Positions 37,176-49,749 of a stretch of DNA of 64,000 nt are shown here, in pieces; the first letter of the stretch is position 1; every line of letters begins with the position of its first letter. The notes below the pieces were generated by a model. The model saw nothing but the letters and a program-made list of their open reading frames with translations, searched no databases and was not told where the DNA came from. Origin of the DNA: Sesamum alatum (lineage: Eukaryota > Streptophyta > Magnoliopsida > Lamiales > Pedaliaceae); assembly GCA_034509735.1 (NCBI GenBank), contig JACGWO010000005.1, positions 39,152,479 through 39,216,478 on the forward strand, given 5' to 3'. The position numbers and the translations under genes are program-made.

Positions 37176-38127
37176 AAAGTTGAATAAGTTTGATATCTTA
37201 TGGGTTGAAGGATACTTTTTTACTTCACAAAAAAAATAGTGTAATAGTTTCAATGTCATTAACCGTATTTGTGAGTCTGAAATACCTTTTTTTTTTATAC
37301 TTAAATATATATATATGTATATATATTAATATAGAAGTTCATATAAAGTACACAATGTATTTCATATTGATCAATCTAGCATCTACAATACCTAATATTC
37401 GAAATGATTTATTTGTGCCAATGAAGCCTTACTAAAATAGTAAAACTGAGGTTTCATAAGAAAAAAAAAATTATGTGTTTGAATCCTACTATTATAGGTA
37501 TACAGTTTATTGGTCTCATCTGAATTAACTTATTAATTTGACTAATTAATATATTGAAATTTTTTGTTTGTCTGTCTTATTTGAACTTATTCGTTAATTT
37601 AAATTTCAATGTATTGAATCAATCAAATATGATTTGATTTGATTTGTTAATATATTGAATTAATTTTTAAATTTAAAAATGATTTGTTTGTAAACGTAAT
37701 CTATACTAATTATAAAAAGAAATCTTCTTTTGTGTCTAATATGAAAGTTATTTATGTGTTTTTACAAGAATTGTCCTTTGCTTTTTTTAAAATACATTTG
37801 TTGATTTTTTTGTATAAAATGAATTAATTATTTGTGGAGGATAAAAATGAAAATTCACAATCTTCTTGGTAGTTCTCATACCAATTTTACAAACTACCAA
37901 ATATACCCTCTTGCCATAACCACCCATGTTCCCACGCCATCTTTTTCATTTCTTTTTTATTTTTCCCTCTACAAATTAAAATTCAATTAAAAGTCTAAAA
38001 CATCTCTCACAAACTAATATATTAATATGTTTTTCCAGGATTTGATCTTAATAAGAAACAAATAATTAATATGTTCTTTATTTTTTTTTTTCCTTTTCTA
38101 CTATCTTATATATATATATAGACTCAT

Positions 38128-38212
38128 AGGCCATTTATTTGCAGTTTTACACGTAAAGATCCAAGATGCAAAGGCCATTTATTTGCAGTTTTACACGTAA
38201 AGATCCAAGATG
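38128..38212 (+). repeat. Perfect tandem duplication of 41 bp
   Basis: 38128-38168 and 38172-38212 are identical and start AGGCCATTTATTTGCAGTTT, with a period of 44 bases. The perfect identity suggests a recent duplication. Confidence 0.9.
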
Positions 38213-38524
38213 TGATGTAGTTGTGATTCTTTTTTTATTTATTACTATTAAATTTCATCTAGCATTAACAAAAAACTGCATATTATTCTTCATGTAATAT
38301 CAAATACCATTTTTTAATGCATCTTCATGGGCTATATGTACAACTATTTAATCCGAAAAAATATTCAAACTTTATGTTAAAAAGACATACGTTGAAGTAT
38401 TTTATTTCTCACCATTTTATTTTTATTTGGAATTTACCGATTTATCAACTCTAAACGTGTTATGTAGTAGTAAGTGGTTTCAATGCAAATTGAAGCTTGT
38501 TTTTTTTAATGTTAGTACTGATAT

Positions 38525-40814
38525 TGTAACATCCAAAAAAAAAAAAAATTTATACATAATTATGGAACTAATTAGTAAATATTAAAATCTATATTCATTA
38601 ATAAATAAATTATAGGTAGAATTTGGATATATTGACTTTTTAAGTGATTAAATTGAAACATTATAAAGTTTCAGTGGAGAATTCTATAAACTTAGGAATT
38701 TGAGGACCAAAATGTAAATTTTATATAAGTAAGAAAAAAAAAAAAGAAGAAAGGAGGATAGTTATCAAAGTATGTCAAAATTGGTGTAGCTACGTGGGAA
38801 GGGATCCTTGTGACTAGTGCCCGCTCATCTACGTGTTAACTATTTATATAAATTACTAAGCTACATAAAAAGAAATCATAACATACATGTTCTGATGGAG
38901 AAGGTCTTCAAACAGGTACGCTTAGTTTTATAATTTTATTTTTACTTCTTTAATAATTTAATTATTTGATTGATTAGTGTTTAATATTAAAATTACTTAG
39001 TTCTCAATTCCCTTTAAATTTTCATCGGTTATCCTCCACAAAAAAAAAAAACTATATAATTAATTAGTTAATAATAATGATTAATAAATTTATTAAGTAC
39101 AATTTATACTATCACTTTTACAGTTTAATCGGGGTAGTGTGATTATTTATAAATTAGTGTAAGTACTTAATTAATTCTAATTGATCGCTGATGTCATTTA
39201 AACTGAAAAATATATATATATATATTTTGATTAATTTGTTATATATCTATTGATATGTTACGACGGGATGCATGATTACCTGATATTTTATTCTACTATT
39301 TATCATGCTGGAAATTGATAGCAATATCCATTTTAGTTCAACATATTACAACCGCTTAATTTAATTACTCAACTTAACAGACTATTGAATTCTATTATTA
39401 TTATTATTAGTATTATGAATATTATTTTTACTGTTGTTATTATTATTCAATAGGCACGTGGAATAACGATTTTGATTAAAACTTTATTATGTCAATCATA
39501 TTTTTATGTTAGCTGATGAGAATAGTTGTCAATTGCATTAGCTATTTTTATGTCGACTTAGTCTAGTTTATTAGAAGAAACAAAATGAAGATCCGAAATT
39601 TTGTAAGAGAAATACTCAATGATTAGTGAAAAACATATGAATATCGTTTAATACTTTATTTAGAATGTACGATATTATCGATTCTATTGATTATATGCAT
39701 AATAACTTATTATAGGACACGAGGATAAAATAGATGGTTAAGCAAACCCGCCCGTTAATATCATCGTTTTGAAATTGAGGTAAGTATAGTTTATTGGATC
39801 TATATATATAAGTATATATGGGTATGCTTGTTGGTTGTAAACCTGATTGGTACTTGTAAATGTTTATTCAGGTTACGTGGTTATTTTATAAAGTTGGCGT
39901 TATGTGTTTATTTGTAATTATTTATGTATTATAAAGATTGACGGATGATAGTCTTGTATTACATTCTATTGTTGCATGGAGTTGAACGAAAAAGTCATTT
40001 ATAAGTATATCGTTGAATTGAGATAAAGAGATGACTTACCTAGTTGGGGAACATAGTCGATGGTTTACGATGAGGTGATTGATGACGATGTGATTGATGA
40101 TATCATATGAGAGAAATGAATATAAGCTAGGTACCATGGCGTGTATGGTACCGGGGTATTCCGGGTAGCGGGGAATATCCTGTGCTGATAGCTACACACT
40201 GGGGTGGTGTGGGGATGCCACGTTTGTTGTGATGTCCTGTGCTGATATTGCTACACACTCAGATAGTGTGGGGATATCACATTTGACGGGTATCCTGTGC
40301 TGTGTATGACGTGATATAGATTGAGATATGATAGCCGGCAGAACCATTGACTGATGTACTCCAATTAGAGTAAGCAGGGCCCTCAGAAATAAACTGAAAT
40401 TTTGGATATATATGTCGTTTTATAGATTGATGTGTAATTATGATATTGATTACTTTATCACTTTGTGGTGATTGTATATTGATTATTTATTCATGGCATG
40501 TATGGATATGTATAGGCTGATTAGCTATGCTTATTGAGTAGGCAACTCATCCCCTGCCAAATTTTTTAGGATATAGTCACAGTGACTAGCTAAATTGGAT
40601 CATAAGTAGTGCTGCCAGTCTTATTAGGTGGGTCAGCAGTGATATCTTAGGTTGAGATCTTTAGCTACATAACTACAGAGATATTAGATTTTTATTTGAA
40701 TTTGTATTTCACGATTTATTGCTTTTAATATAAATTTCTTGTAAAACGGGTTTAATTATGGAGGATGTGTTATAATTAGTGATATTAAAGTGTAAAGCTG
40801 TAGGGGGTGCTACA
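38525..40814. mobile_element. Solo LTR (TGTAACATCC...GGGTGCTACA)
   Basis: The element starts TGTAACATCC, ends GGGTGCTACA and is flanked by a perfect 5-bp duplication GATAT (38520-38524 and 40815-40819). Such termini are typical of long plant gypsy-type LTRs. No second LTR or internal coding region exists, so it is a solo LTR of 2290 bp. Around 40160-40310 it holds imperfect tandem copies of TATCCTGTGCTGATA followed by CTACACAC blocks. Confidence 0.85.
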
Positions 40815-41660
40815 GATATGTTTCATTTATATTTGAATTTTTCTACATATTACAGATTTACTTTTTTTTAATTGTTAAGATTTGTATCAAATAGTAAGTG
40901 AATTTACTAATTTAAATTTTATTTACTTTTTATCCAATTCATGCAACATGAAGTCTTATTTTAAAATTAATTAGGAGTTTTTGGTACGAGATCAATGCTA
41001 TCTGATTGATGATATCTAATTTCTAAAGACACATTTTATTTTAATTCGATGATATATTGAATATTAAGTTTTCAAATAAAAAATTATCGTATAATCACAT
41101 GTTTCTAACACGTTAAAATAAATTATTAACAATTTCCAGGGTCTTCTAATGATATATATATATGTATTATTATAAAAGAAAAGGTTGTTTTCTTCTAATA
41201 ATGACGGTTATCTCATACTTTTACCACTTCTTTTAAATTTTGGTTGCCGAAACAAAACTGAATTTTAAATTAAAAAAGTGTATTTATCCTTGAAAATCCT
41301 AATAAATTATTCAACTTAAAATTTAGTTTTGTATTGAAGGGCAATTTTTTTTAGAAGAAGTGATTGAAATATGATATAACCACTATTTATTAGAGGAAAA
41401 CAATATTTTCTTATATAATAATATAAATAAATTATGCTCATCCATTAAGTGTTTTTGTAAATTAATTTTATAAAATATTTTAGATCAGACAATTAATAAA
41501 TATACGATTAATGATCTACTAAAATTCGATATAAAATAGATCACATACGTACTAAAATTGACCAAAGTACGTAATTTAAACACACTAATTAATATATCTT
41601 AATATTTTTTATCAATTTTTTTTATTGCTGCTCACACATCGCGTGTGCACGGATTGCTAG

Positions 41661-42936
41661 TCATATAATAAGTGAACGTATTTTCAAATGAAGAAAAAAA
41701 TAGAACCGATGATCCCTTGCCCGAACAGTGAGGTTGAGGTCCCACAATTTCTTGATTGTGAGTTCGAGTACTACGAATGTAGGGAGTTGTTTAATTTATT
41801 TGTATTGTTCCTTTGATTGGTGTTGGTAGATGTGGATACGTTATTATACACGGGACTGAATAGATATTGTTATACTATGCAATAAATATTGTAATAACAA
41901 TTGGTCGCTTTAAAAATATTATTATCGTCTCAAATTAATAGTTCATTTCTCGTAAAATAAAAAAAAAGAAAAAAGAAAATGGAGGTAAGCAGCGCATTAC
42001 TGTACTTGCCTGAATTGATGGAAGTAACTGACTCTTGCTTGATGATTCGCAAATATACGTATTTACAGTAAAGCCAGAATTTCAAAGGATTATTGTCGTC
42101 ATTGAAGTTAAATGCAGTTGAAAATCACTGCATTTTCGAGCCCTAATTTGGATTCTGGACTTTTTGTATGAGGTGGAGACATGGATAGCAGCACTGTCGA
42201 TTCCTTTTGCAGTGCGGACAATGAGAATGGAATTGGTATCTGGACTTGGGACGACGACGACGACGGTGAATAACGCATGTAAGGTAGCTCTTTTCCTTAA
42301 ATTTATCTTGTTATGATCGACAGAAATTCAAATTTACGTTATATTTTTAGTACTTCTGTAACCACCTGATCCTGCATGTGCTTTCGGGCTCTTATCCATG
42401 GAGTTTTTTGGCACCAGAAGACTTTCTCGAGACCACTAGATGCGGAATAGTTCTTACGACATCAACTCACCGTACATAAAAATCAGGCGTAGCCTAAAAG
42501 ACCTGCTTTCCGATAAGAACTTCCTTTTAGATCCTTTATGGTAGTAATGTAGGGGGCGTGCATTGTAATAAAAGAATAAGGGAAATGCAACTTATCCTTT
42601 TGGAGCCGACGTAACAAACCTTGCTGTAAAAATCTGTCGTGGTTAGTGTAAATGGCGTATTCACCTGTGCATGGACAAAACACAAAAGGGCATAGGTTAT
42701 TAGGCTGCTGGTTATTAACACCCTATCATCCTGATCTAGCCATAGCACACGGCCGGAAGCAAGAAAATTTATAAGGTTTGGCGAGCTAATTAACTAATGA
42801 GCTCTTGGGTCGTTTCCTGCACGAAACTTGGTTCACAGGATTATAAAGTTTGAAACTTGTATATTTCTTGACCGCCTCTGTTTTTTTATTTGTTTAGCTA
42901 ATTTTGGAGTTTGTTTTCTCCTGTTGTCCGGCTAAA
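41661..42936. other. Upstream region of the first PDR gene
   Basis: The left part may hold a tRNA-derived SINE-like fragment (GTGAGTTCGAGTACTACG near 41758). The 30-codon frame at 42181 and the probable PDR promoter and leader fill the rest. No clear TATA box was fixed. Confidence 0.35.
42181..42273 (+). CDS. Small open reading frame, possible uORF or micropeptide
   Basis: The ATG at 42181 opens a 30-codon frame ending in TAA. It encodes a short acidic peptide ending WTWDDDDDGE. It lies about 660 bases before the PDR start. I recognise no family. It could be an upstream ORF if the PDR transcript starts far upstream, a separate small gene, or chance. Confidence 0.2.
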   Translation: MDSSTVDSFCSADNENGIGIWTWDDDDDGE

Positions 42937-45900
42937 ATGGACATGAATGATGTCTATAGAGGCAGTCATGGCTTCAGGAGAAATGCTTCAGCAGCTTTCA
43001 GGAATGATGTTTTGGAAATATTTTCAAGTTCATCACGAGTTCAAGAAGATGATGATGAAGCTTTAAAATGGGCTGCCCTGGAAAAGCTTCCCACTTTCGA
43101 TCGTTTGAGAAAAGGTCTTTCGCTTGGGTCCAGAGGCGCCGTTAATGAGGTTGATATACAAGATCTTGGCTCGGAGGAAAGGAAACAACTGCTTGAAAGG
43201 CTGGTGAAGGTTGTGGAAGAAGATAATGAGAAGTTTCTGTTGAAGTTTAAGAATCGGATTGATAGGTAACGGGAGTCATTTTTCCTACTTGTTTTTCCCT
43301 ATTCTCTTGTAGTTTACTTGTGATATTTTTAATGTGCATCCTTCTCCAGAGTTGGAATACATTTGCCAACAATAGAAGTCAGATTTGAGCACCTAAATGT
43401 TGAAACAGAAGTTCATGTAGGCAACAGAGCTTTGCCCAGTTTCAAAAACTTTTTTATTAATATCTTGGAGGTAGATATTATCATCAGTCATTTGCTGAGT
43501 TCTTTTTTCTGATATGGTGATGTTTAATCTAACTCACCTTTTTCTGTAAGGGATTCGCGGCCTATCTTCACATAATCCCAAGCAGAAAGAAGCATCTCTC
43601 TATCCTTCACGATGTTTGTGGGATCTTGAAGCCTGGCCGGTATAAAGTATCTAGTCTAGTGAAATTAGTCTTTCACTATTTCTACACAACTTAATGTTAT
43701 CATTGTTCCTATTTTTTGGCAGAATGACGCTCCTTTTAGGTCCTCCGAGTTCTGGAAAGACGACACTTTTGTTGGCTTTGGCTGGAAAGCTCAATCCTGC
43801 TTTGAAGGTTAAGTTGCCACACAGCTTCTGCTATTTTACTTCTTCCAGTTTCCATCCTAGGCGATTTGTTCCGCATTGAATAAAGAGAGGCTAAAAGGTC
43901 TCTGTTTCGGATCAGCAGGTTTCAGGAACTGTGACATATAATGGACATAGCATGAAAGAATTTGTACCCCAAAGAACTGCTGCATACGTAAGCCAGCATG
44001 ATGTCCATATAGGAGAAATGACAGTAAGAGAAACATTGGCATTCTCCGCTAGATGTCAAGGAGTCGGAAGCAGTCATGGTTTGTCAGCATCTTTTGATTT
44101 TTCGTGAACTCAGGAAATGAAGAAAAGAAATGTCATCATCTTGTTGATGTTTCATGTTGAAAATTCTGCAGAAATGCTGGCAGAGTTGTCAAGAAGAGAA
44201 AAAGAAGCAAACATAAAGCCTGATCCTGATCTGGATTCCTATATGAAGGTACGAACGGTTCAGCTCTCATAATTACACCAAAGGGTCCCCAACTCTCCCT
44301 TTAGTTTACCTGCCCTTCTTGAATAATTTTTTCTTTGAACATAACATATTTAAGTTTTATATAATTTTGAAGCTTACTTGTCATTCTTGATAGAAATATA
44401 AAATGTTAAACTTTGAAGTGGAGTTTCCAGAAGGAAGTCACTTCCAGAGCTAGTAGTTAATCCAATAAAACTATAGGGTAAGCTAACTCAATTCCTAATC
44501 ATAGGCAGCAGCTACGGAAGGACAAGAAACAAGCATTGTAACAGATTATATTATGAAGGTAACCTAAATCATTTAAGTATTTCATAATAGAAGAACTTTT
44601 AGAAGGACACATATTGTATCCATCAAACTTAATTATCTTGCAGATTTTGGGATTGGAAACTTGTGCTGACACTATGGTAGGAAATCAAATGATTAGGGGA
44701 ATCTCTGGTGGTCAGAGAAAACGTGTTACGACAGGTGAAGAGGTCATCTTTCTGCATAAAAGGGTTTGGTTATTGTGCTTAAGCTATTCGCCTAACTTTT
44801 CATTCGTTAACATCACAGGAGAGATGCTGGTTGGACCAGCTAAGGCCCTATTCATGGATGAGATATCCACCGGCTTGGATAGCTCCACGACTTTTCAAGT
44901 TGTTAACTCAATTAGACAATTTGTCCATATTCTCAATGGCACTGCTCTTATTGCACTCCTGCAGCCAGAACCTGAGACATTTGATCTGTTTGATGATATC
45001 ATTCTGATATCTGAGGGCCAGATTGTTTATCAGGGACCCCGGGAGAACTTGCTTGAGTTCTTTCAATCTATGGGTTTCAAATGCCCTGAGAGAAAGGGTT
45101 GGCTGACTTCTTGCAAAGAAGTAAGCATCAGGATCATTCAAATACTCATGAACATTAATTGTCATGCATGACCTTCATTTCTAATGTAACCGAATATCGT
45201 ACTTTTCCCAACTCCATTATTCTGATAACAGCTTCCTCGATACAGGTAATGTCAAAAAGAGATCAGCAACAGTATTGGGCACACCATGACAGGCCTTACA
45301 GGTATATTACCGTCAGGGAACTAGCAGAAGGTTTCAAATCATTTGAAATTGGGCGGAAACTTAATGCTGAACTCTCAATCCCGTTCGACAAGAGTAAAAG
45401 CCACCCAGCTGCTTTGTCAACTGCAAATTATGGTGTCAGCAAGAAGGAGCTACTAAAAGCTTGTGCCTCCCGAGAACTCTTGCTTCTGAAGAGAAACTCA
45501 TTTGTTTACCTCTTCAGGATCTTTAGGGTCAGCATTTATGTCTTTCATGCCTTATCTTTCTTTTGTTCTATGATGTGCTTCCTATAATGACTTTTTGAGT
45601 CAATTTGTAGCTTAGTGTGATGGGTCTCATTGCAATGACTATCTTCCTTCGTACTCGAATCCATAAAGACATAAATGGCGGACGCATGCTTTTCGGTTCT
45701 CTTTATTACGTTGTCACAACAAATTTTTATGGCGGGCTCACCGAGATGTCCATGACCATTCAAAAGCTTCCAGTCTTCTACAAGCAAAGAGATTTTTTCT
45801 TTTATCCTGCTTGGGCTTATGGACTTCCTCATGGATAGTCAAAATCCCTGCTCAAGGTGTTGAAGTAGCTGTTTATGTGGCACTCACTTACTATGTAACT

Positions 45901-48467
45901 GGATATGATCCAAATGTTGGAAGGTAAACTGTCCATTTAGCATGTCTCTTAAGATTTCACTATTCTCATGTACGTCATTATCATTCAAGAGTTTATCTTG
46001 CAGATTTTTCAAACATTACTTGCTACTCTTAGTTGAACTTCAGACCGCATCTGCCATATTCCGTGTCATTGCAGCAGTCGGTAGGAACATGATTATTGCA
46101 AACACATACGGGTTTTTTGTAGTGCTCATAACTCTGTCATTGGGTGGCTTTGTTCTGTCAAGAGGTACTGAATGTACTATGCAGATCTTGTTATACTTCT
46201 CGTACTGAGAGAGACCTGATTCCTCCTTTTTTTTTTTTAATAAAAAAATTAACTTGTGATCGATGCTCTCCAGACAATGTAAAGAAATGGTGGTTATGGG
46301 GTTACTGGACTTCACCAGTGATGTATGCAGAGAATGCACTTCTTGCGAATGAATTTACAGGGCACAGCTGGAGACATGTATGCTTAAATATGCTTTGTTC
46401 ACTTGCTGAATCGTGATATTCTCTTTATTTCAAACATGTTAAGCTAATGTATGAATTTTGATATTCTAAGGTTTTGTCAAGAGATAATGTGTCACTGGCT
46501 GTCGAGATTGTAAAATCTCGAGGTTTTTTTCCAGGCGCGTATTGGTACTGGATAGGATTAGGGGCACTATTTGGCATGTTACTTTTATACACTGCATGCT
46601 TCATTCTGGCTCTGACATATCTTAACCGTAAGTATCTGCATTTTCCATTTTTTAATAATCTTTGCTTGTTTGAAGGTCATCAAGTAACATATTTGCAATC
46701 ATACTTCAGCATTGGGAACGCGTCAACCTGTCCTGCTAGAAGATGAGACAAGAGATGAGAATGATGTTTTAACTACGGTGAATAGTAAGTTTTTTTGGCT
46801 TGGCACTCACTTCAAATCCAAAAGCAACATCACTGTACATGGTTATCTTTTACTTAATTTTTGTTGGCCTTATGTGTTTGGATCTTGCAAAATCCAGAGA
46901 GAGATGATCAAAACCAAAACAGGGGAATCATTCTTCCATTTGAACAACACTGGATCACGTTTGACGAGGTCAAGTACTCTGTAGACATGCCGCAGGTAAC
47001 TAGCAGCAGAGTATTTGTACTTTCTTGGGCGGAGCTGGACATTGGCAACATTCTTAGACGTAAGCAGTAATTGTTTGAATGAGTTTCAGGAAATGAAAGA
47101 TCATGGTGCTACTGAAGATAGATTATTACTTCTGAAGGGTGTGAGTGGAGCTTTCAGACCTGGAGTTCTCACTGCTCTGATGGGAGTTAGTGGGGCTGGC
47201 AAAACTACACTTATGGACGTGCTGGCTGATCGAAAGACAGGTGGATACATCGAGGGAAGTATTACAATTTCTGGTTATCCGAAAAAGCAGGAGACCTTTG
47301 CTCGGATTTCTGGATATTGTGAACAGAATGACATCCATTCTCCATATGTTACGGTTTATGAGTCCCTGCTGTTCTCAGCCTGGTTGCGTTTGGCCCCAGA
47401 TGTTGATTCTGAAACCAGGAAGGTTAGAGATCTAATGATATGTTATACTTGATAATTCTATTCTTGAGGTCCACTTTAAGTCAAACTAAAGAAACTACTG
47501 ATGGGAGGGATTAATGGACTTCACTTCCTTCGGTTTGGCATGCTGACTTCCCACTTAAGAAACATGCAACACATAAGTTGGATTTTGTCATAGTTGGGAT
47601 CCGAATATAAGACATCTTTGTAGCTGCCTACGATTTGAAGCACCAGCAGAAATTTGAACTGGAAACCAAGAAAAATACTTGTAATAGTAGTATATGTTCT
47701 GTGCATATTACAGATGTTCGTTGAGAAGGTAATGGAGCTTGTAGAGCTAACTCCAATAAGAGGAGGACTAGTTGGGTTACCTGGGATTAGCGGTCTATCA
47801 GCAGAGCAGCGAAAGAGGCTAACTATTGCTGTCGAGCTCGTTGCTAATCCATCCATAATATTCATGGATGAGCCAACTTCAGGCCTAGATGCAAGAGCTG
47901 CTGCAATTGTGATGAGAACCGTTAGGAACACAGTGGACACCGGTAGGACTGTGGTGTGCACAATCCATCAGCCTAGCATTGACATATTTGAGTCTTTTGA
48001 TGAAGTAAGATGCTCTTGACAGATAAACAAATAACTATACTTTTTTCCTTTGGTGCTCAACTTTTTCACTATGGAATTTGCAGCTGTTCCTGATGAAGCG
48101 AGGTGGACAAGAGATATATGTAGGGCCATTGGGTCCACGTTCTTGCCATTTGATCCAGTACTTCGAGGTTAGTCAAGAACAATATAGAAAGTATTCTCTA
48201 GCTTTATTCATGAATAAAATAGTACGTTACGTTGATGTTATCTCGTATCCAGGGAATTGAAGGTGTAAAGAAAATCAAGGATGGGTACAATCCAGCGACC
48301 TGGATGCTAGAGGTAACATCTTCAGGCCAAGAAACTATGTTGGGGATTGACTTTGCAGACCTGTATAAGAACTCAGAACTGTATAGGTCAGTTCATTTTG
48401 AGATTTAAGTTTCCTGCTTTATAGGACTCATTAGACGCAGTTTACATATTTTAACAGTTCTAATATC

Positions 48468-48498
<31 letters not shown>

Positions 48499-49749
48499 TC
48501 AATTCTAGAAGGAATAAAGCTCTCATCAACGAGTTGAGTAGCCCGCAACCGGGCACAAGAGAGTTGCATTTCCCAACTCAGTATGCACAGCCTTTATTCA
48601 CTCAATTCCTGGCATGCCTGTGGAAACAACATTGGTCATACTGGCACAATCCTCTTTATACTGCTGTAAAAATATTGTACACAATATTGCTATCGTTCGT
48701 TGTTGGTTCGATGTTCTGGGATCTTGGTTCAAAAAAGTAAGTCGAAAATATATTGTTATGAATCTTTAGCTAAAGACATCATATTACTCTACTTTCGAAA
48801 AATTATTTATAATGTCTCAACTTTGCAGGGATACTGAACAAGATATTTTTAATGCTATGGGGTCTATGTATGCCTCCGTGTTTCTTTTGGGGCAGCAAAG
48901 TTGCATGTCGGTGCAGCCTCTGGTGGCTGTTGAAAGAACGGTCTCTTATAGAGAAAGGGCAGCTGGGATGTATTCTGCCTTGCCATTTGCCTTCGGACAG
49001 GTGATCAGGAAACTAACTATAAAATCCTTACACAAATTTTCATTCTGTTGTTCCGTATTCTTACAGACAGGACATTATGATCATGACGACGATGATCATC
49101 ATCACTATTATCTTTATTTCTTCTTTGTGTGCTGCAGGTAGTCATTGAAATCCCATATACATTCGCCCAGACTGTCATATACAGTCCTGTTGTGTACGCA
49201 ATGATCGGATTTGAATGGACAGCTGAAAAGTTCATGTGGTATATGTTCTTCATGTTCTTCACACAATCATACTTCACATTCTTCGGCATGATGATAATAG
49301 CTATGAGTCCTGATCAGCAAATTGCTAGCATCATAAACACTGCATTTTTCTCGTTATGGAATCTATTCTCCGGATTTGTAATTCCAAGACCAGTACGTCG
49401 ACGTTCTAACCTTCATAAAATAAGTTTTACAACGACTTCACTTTTTAACACGCTTGAATTGATTGTTTCGTTTATGTTCGTTTCAACACAGAAAACGCCC
49501 GTGTGGTGGAGATGGTACCATTGGGCGTCCCCCGTGGCGTGGACTTTATATGGGTTGGTTTCATCACAGTTTGGAGACGTAAAAGAGCAGCTTGACAGTA
49601 AGCTCTCAGTTCAAGATTTCGTGAGTAGTTACTTTGGCTTCAGACCCGATTTTATAGGCGTCGTTGCAGTTATGGTTGCTGGATTTGCACTTGTTTTTGC
49701 CTTTACATTTGCATACTCTATCAGATCATTCAATTTCCAACTCCGATAG
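42937..49749 (+). CDS. PDR-type ABC transporter (ABCG), full-length gene with a frameshift in exon 11
   Basis: Twenty-four exons with GT-AG borders can be followed: 42937-43265, 43350-43470, 43551-43639, 43723-43807, 43919-44078, 44172-44248, 44505-44558, 44644-44734, 44819-45120, 45246-45527, 45611-45923, 46004-46164, 46274-46377, 46471-46627, 46710-46784, 46898-46995, 47090-47422, 47714-48004, 48084-48167, 48253-48386, 48509-48736, 48829-49000, 49138-49392, 49492-49749. Length corresponds to about 1417 residues, normal for plant PDRs, which move terpenoids, hormones or other lipophilic compounds across the plasma membrane. Order is NBD1 (Walker [10 protein letters not shown], signature ISGGQRKR, Walker B ALFMDE), TMD1, NBD2 ([21 protein letters not shown]), TMD2. 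A 1-bp deletion near 45829 makes a stop at 45836, so as read only 605 residues are made. Exon 9 also has two compensating indels. It is a recent pseudogene or carries assembly errors; ABCG40/PDR1-type is the nearest group. Confidence 0.85.
45826..45838 (+). pseudogene. Frameshift and premature stop in PDR exon 11
   Basis: The reading frame ...AYGLPHG is followed by TAG at 45836-45838. Related PDRs have an aligned LPTWI stretch here; with one base added after CCT the frame stays open to the exon end at 45923 and meets exon 12 in the correct phase. Exon length is 313, one less than expected. I cannot tell a real mutation from an assembly error. Confidence 0.75.

Larger units (their letters stand above)
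37700..41660 (+). mobile_element. Probable non-autonomous Helitron carrying a nested solo LTR
   Basis: The left end TCTATACTAATTATAAAAAG resembles plant Helitron 5' ends. The right end has a hairpin CACAC-ATCGC-GTGTG (41633-41647) followed by about nine bases and CTAG, flanked by T; the left flank ends in A, as expected for insertion between A and T. The 2.29-kb solo LTR at 38525-40814 and a 41-bp tandem duplication lie inside. Near the right end (41150-41430) there is also an inverted repeat. No Rep/helicase frame was seen. Confidence 0.5.
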
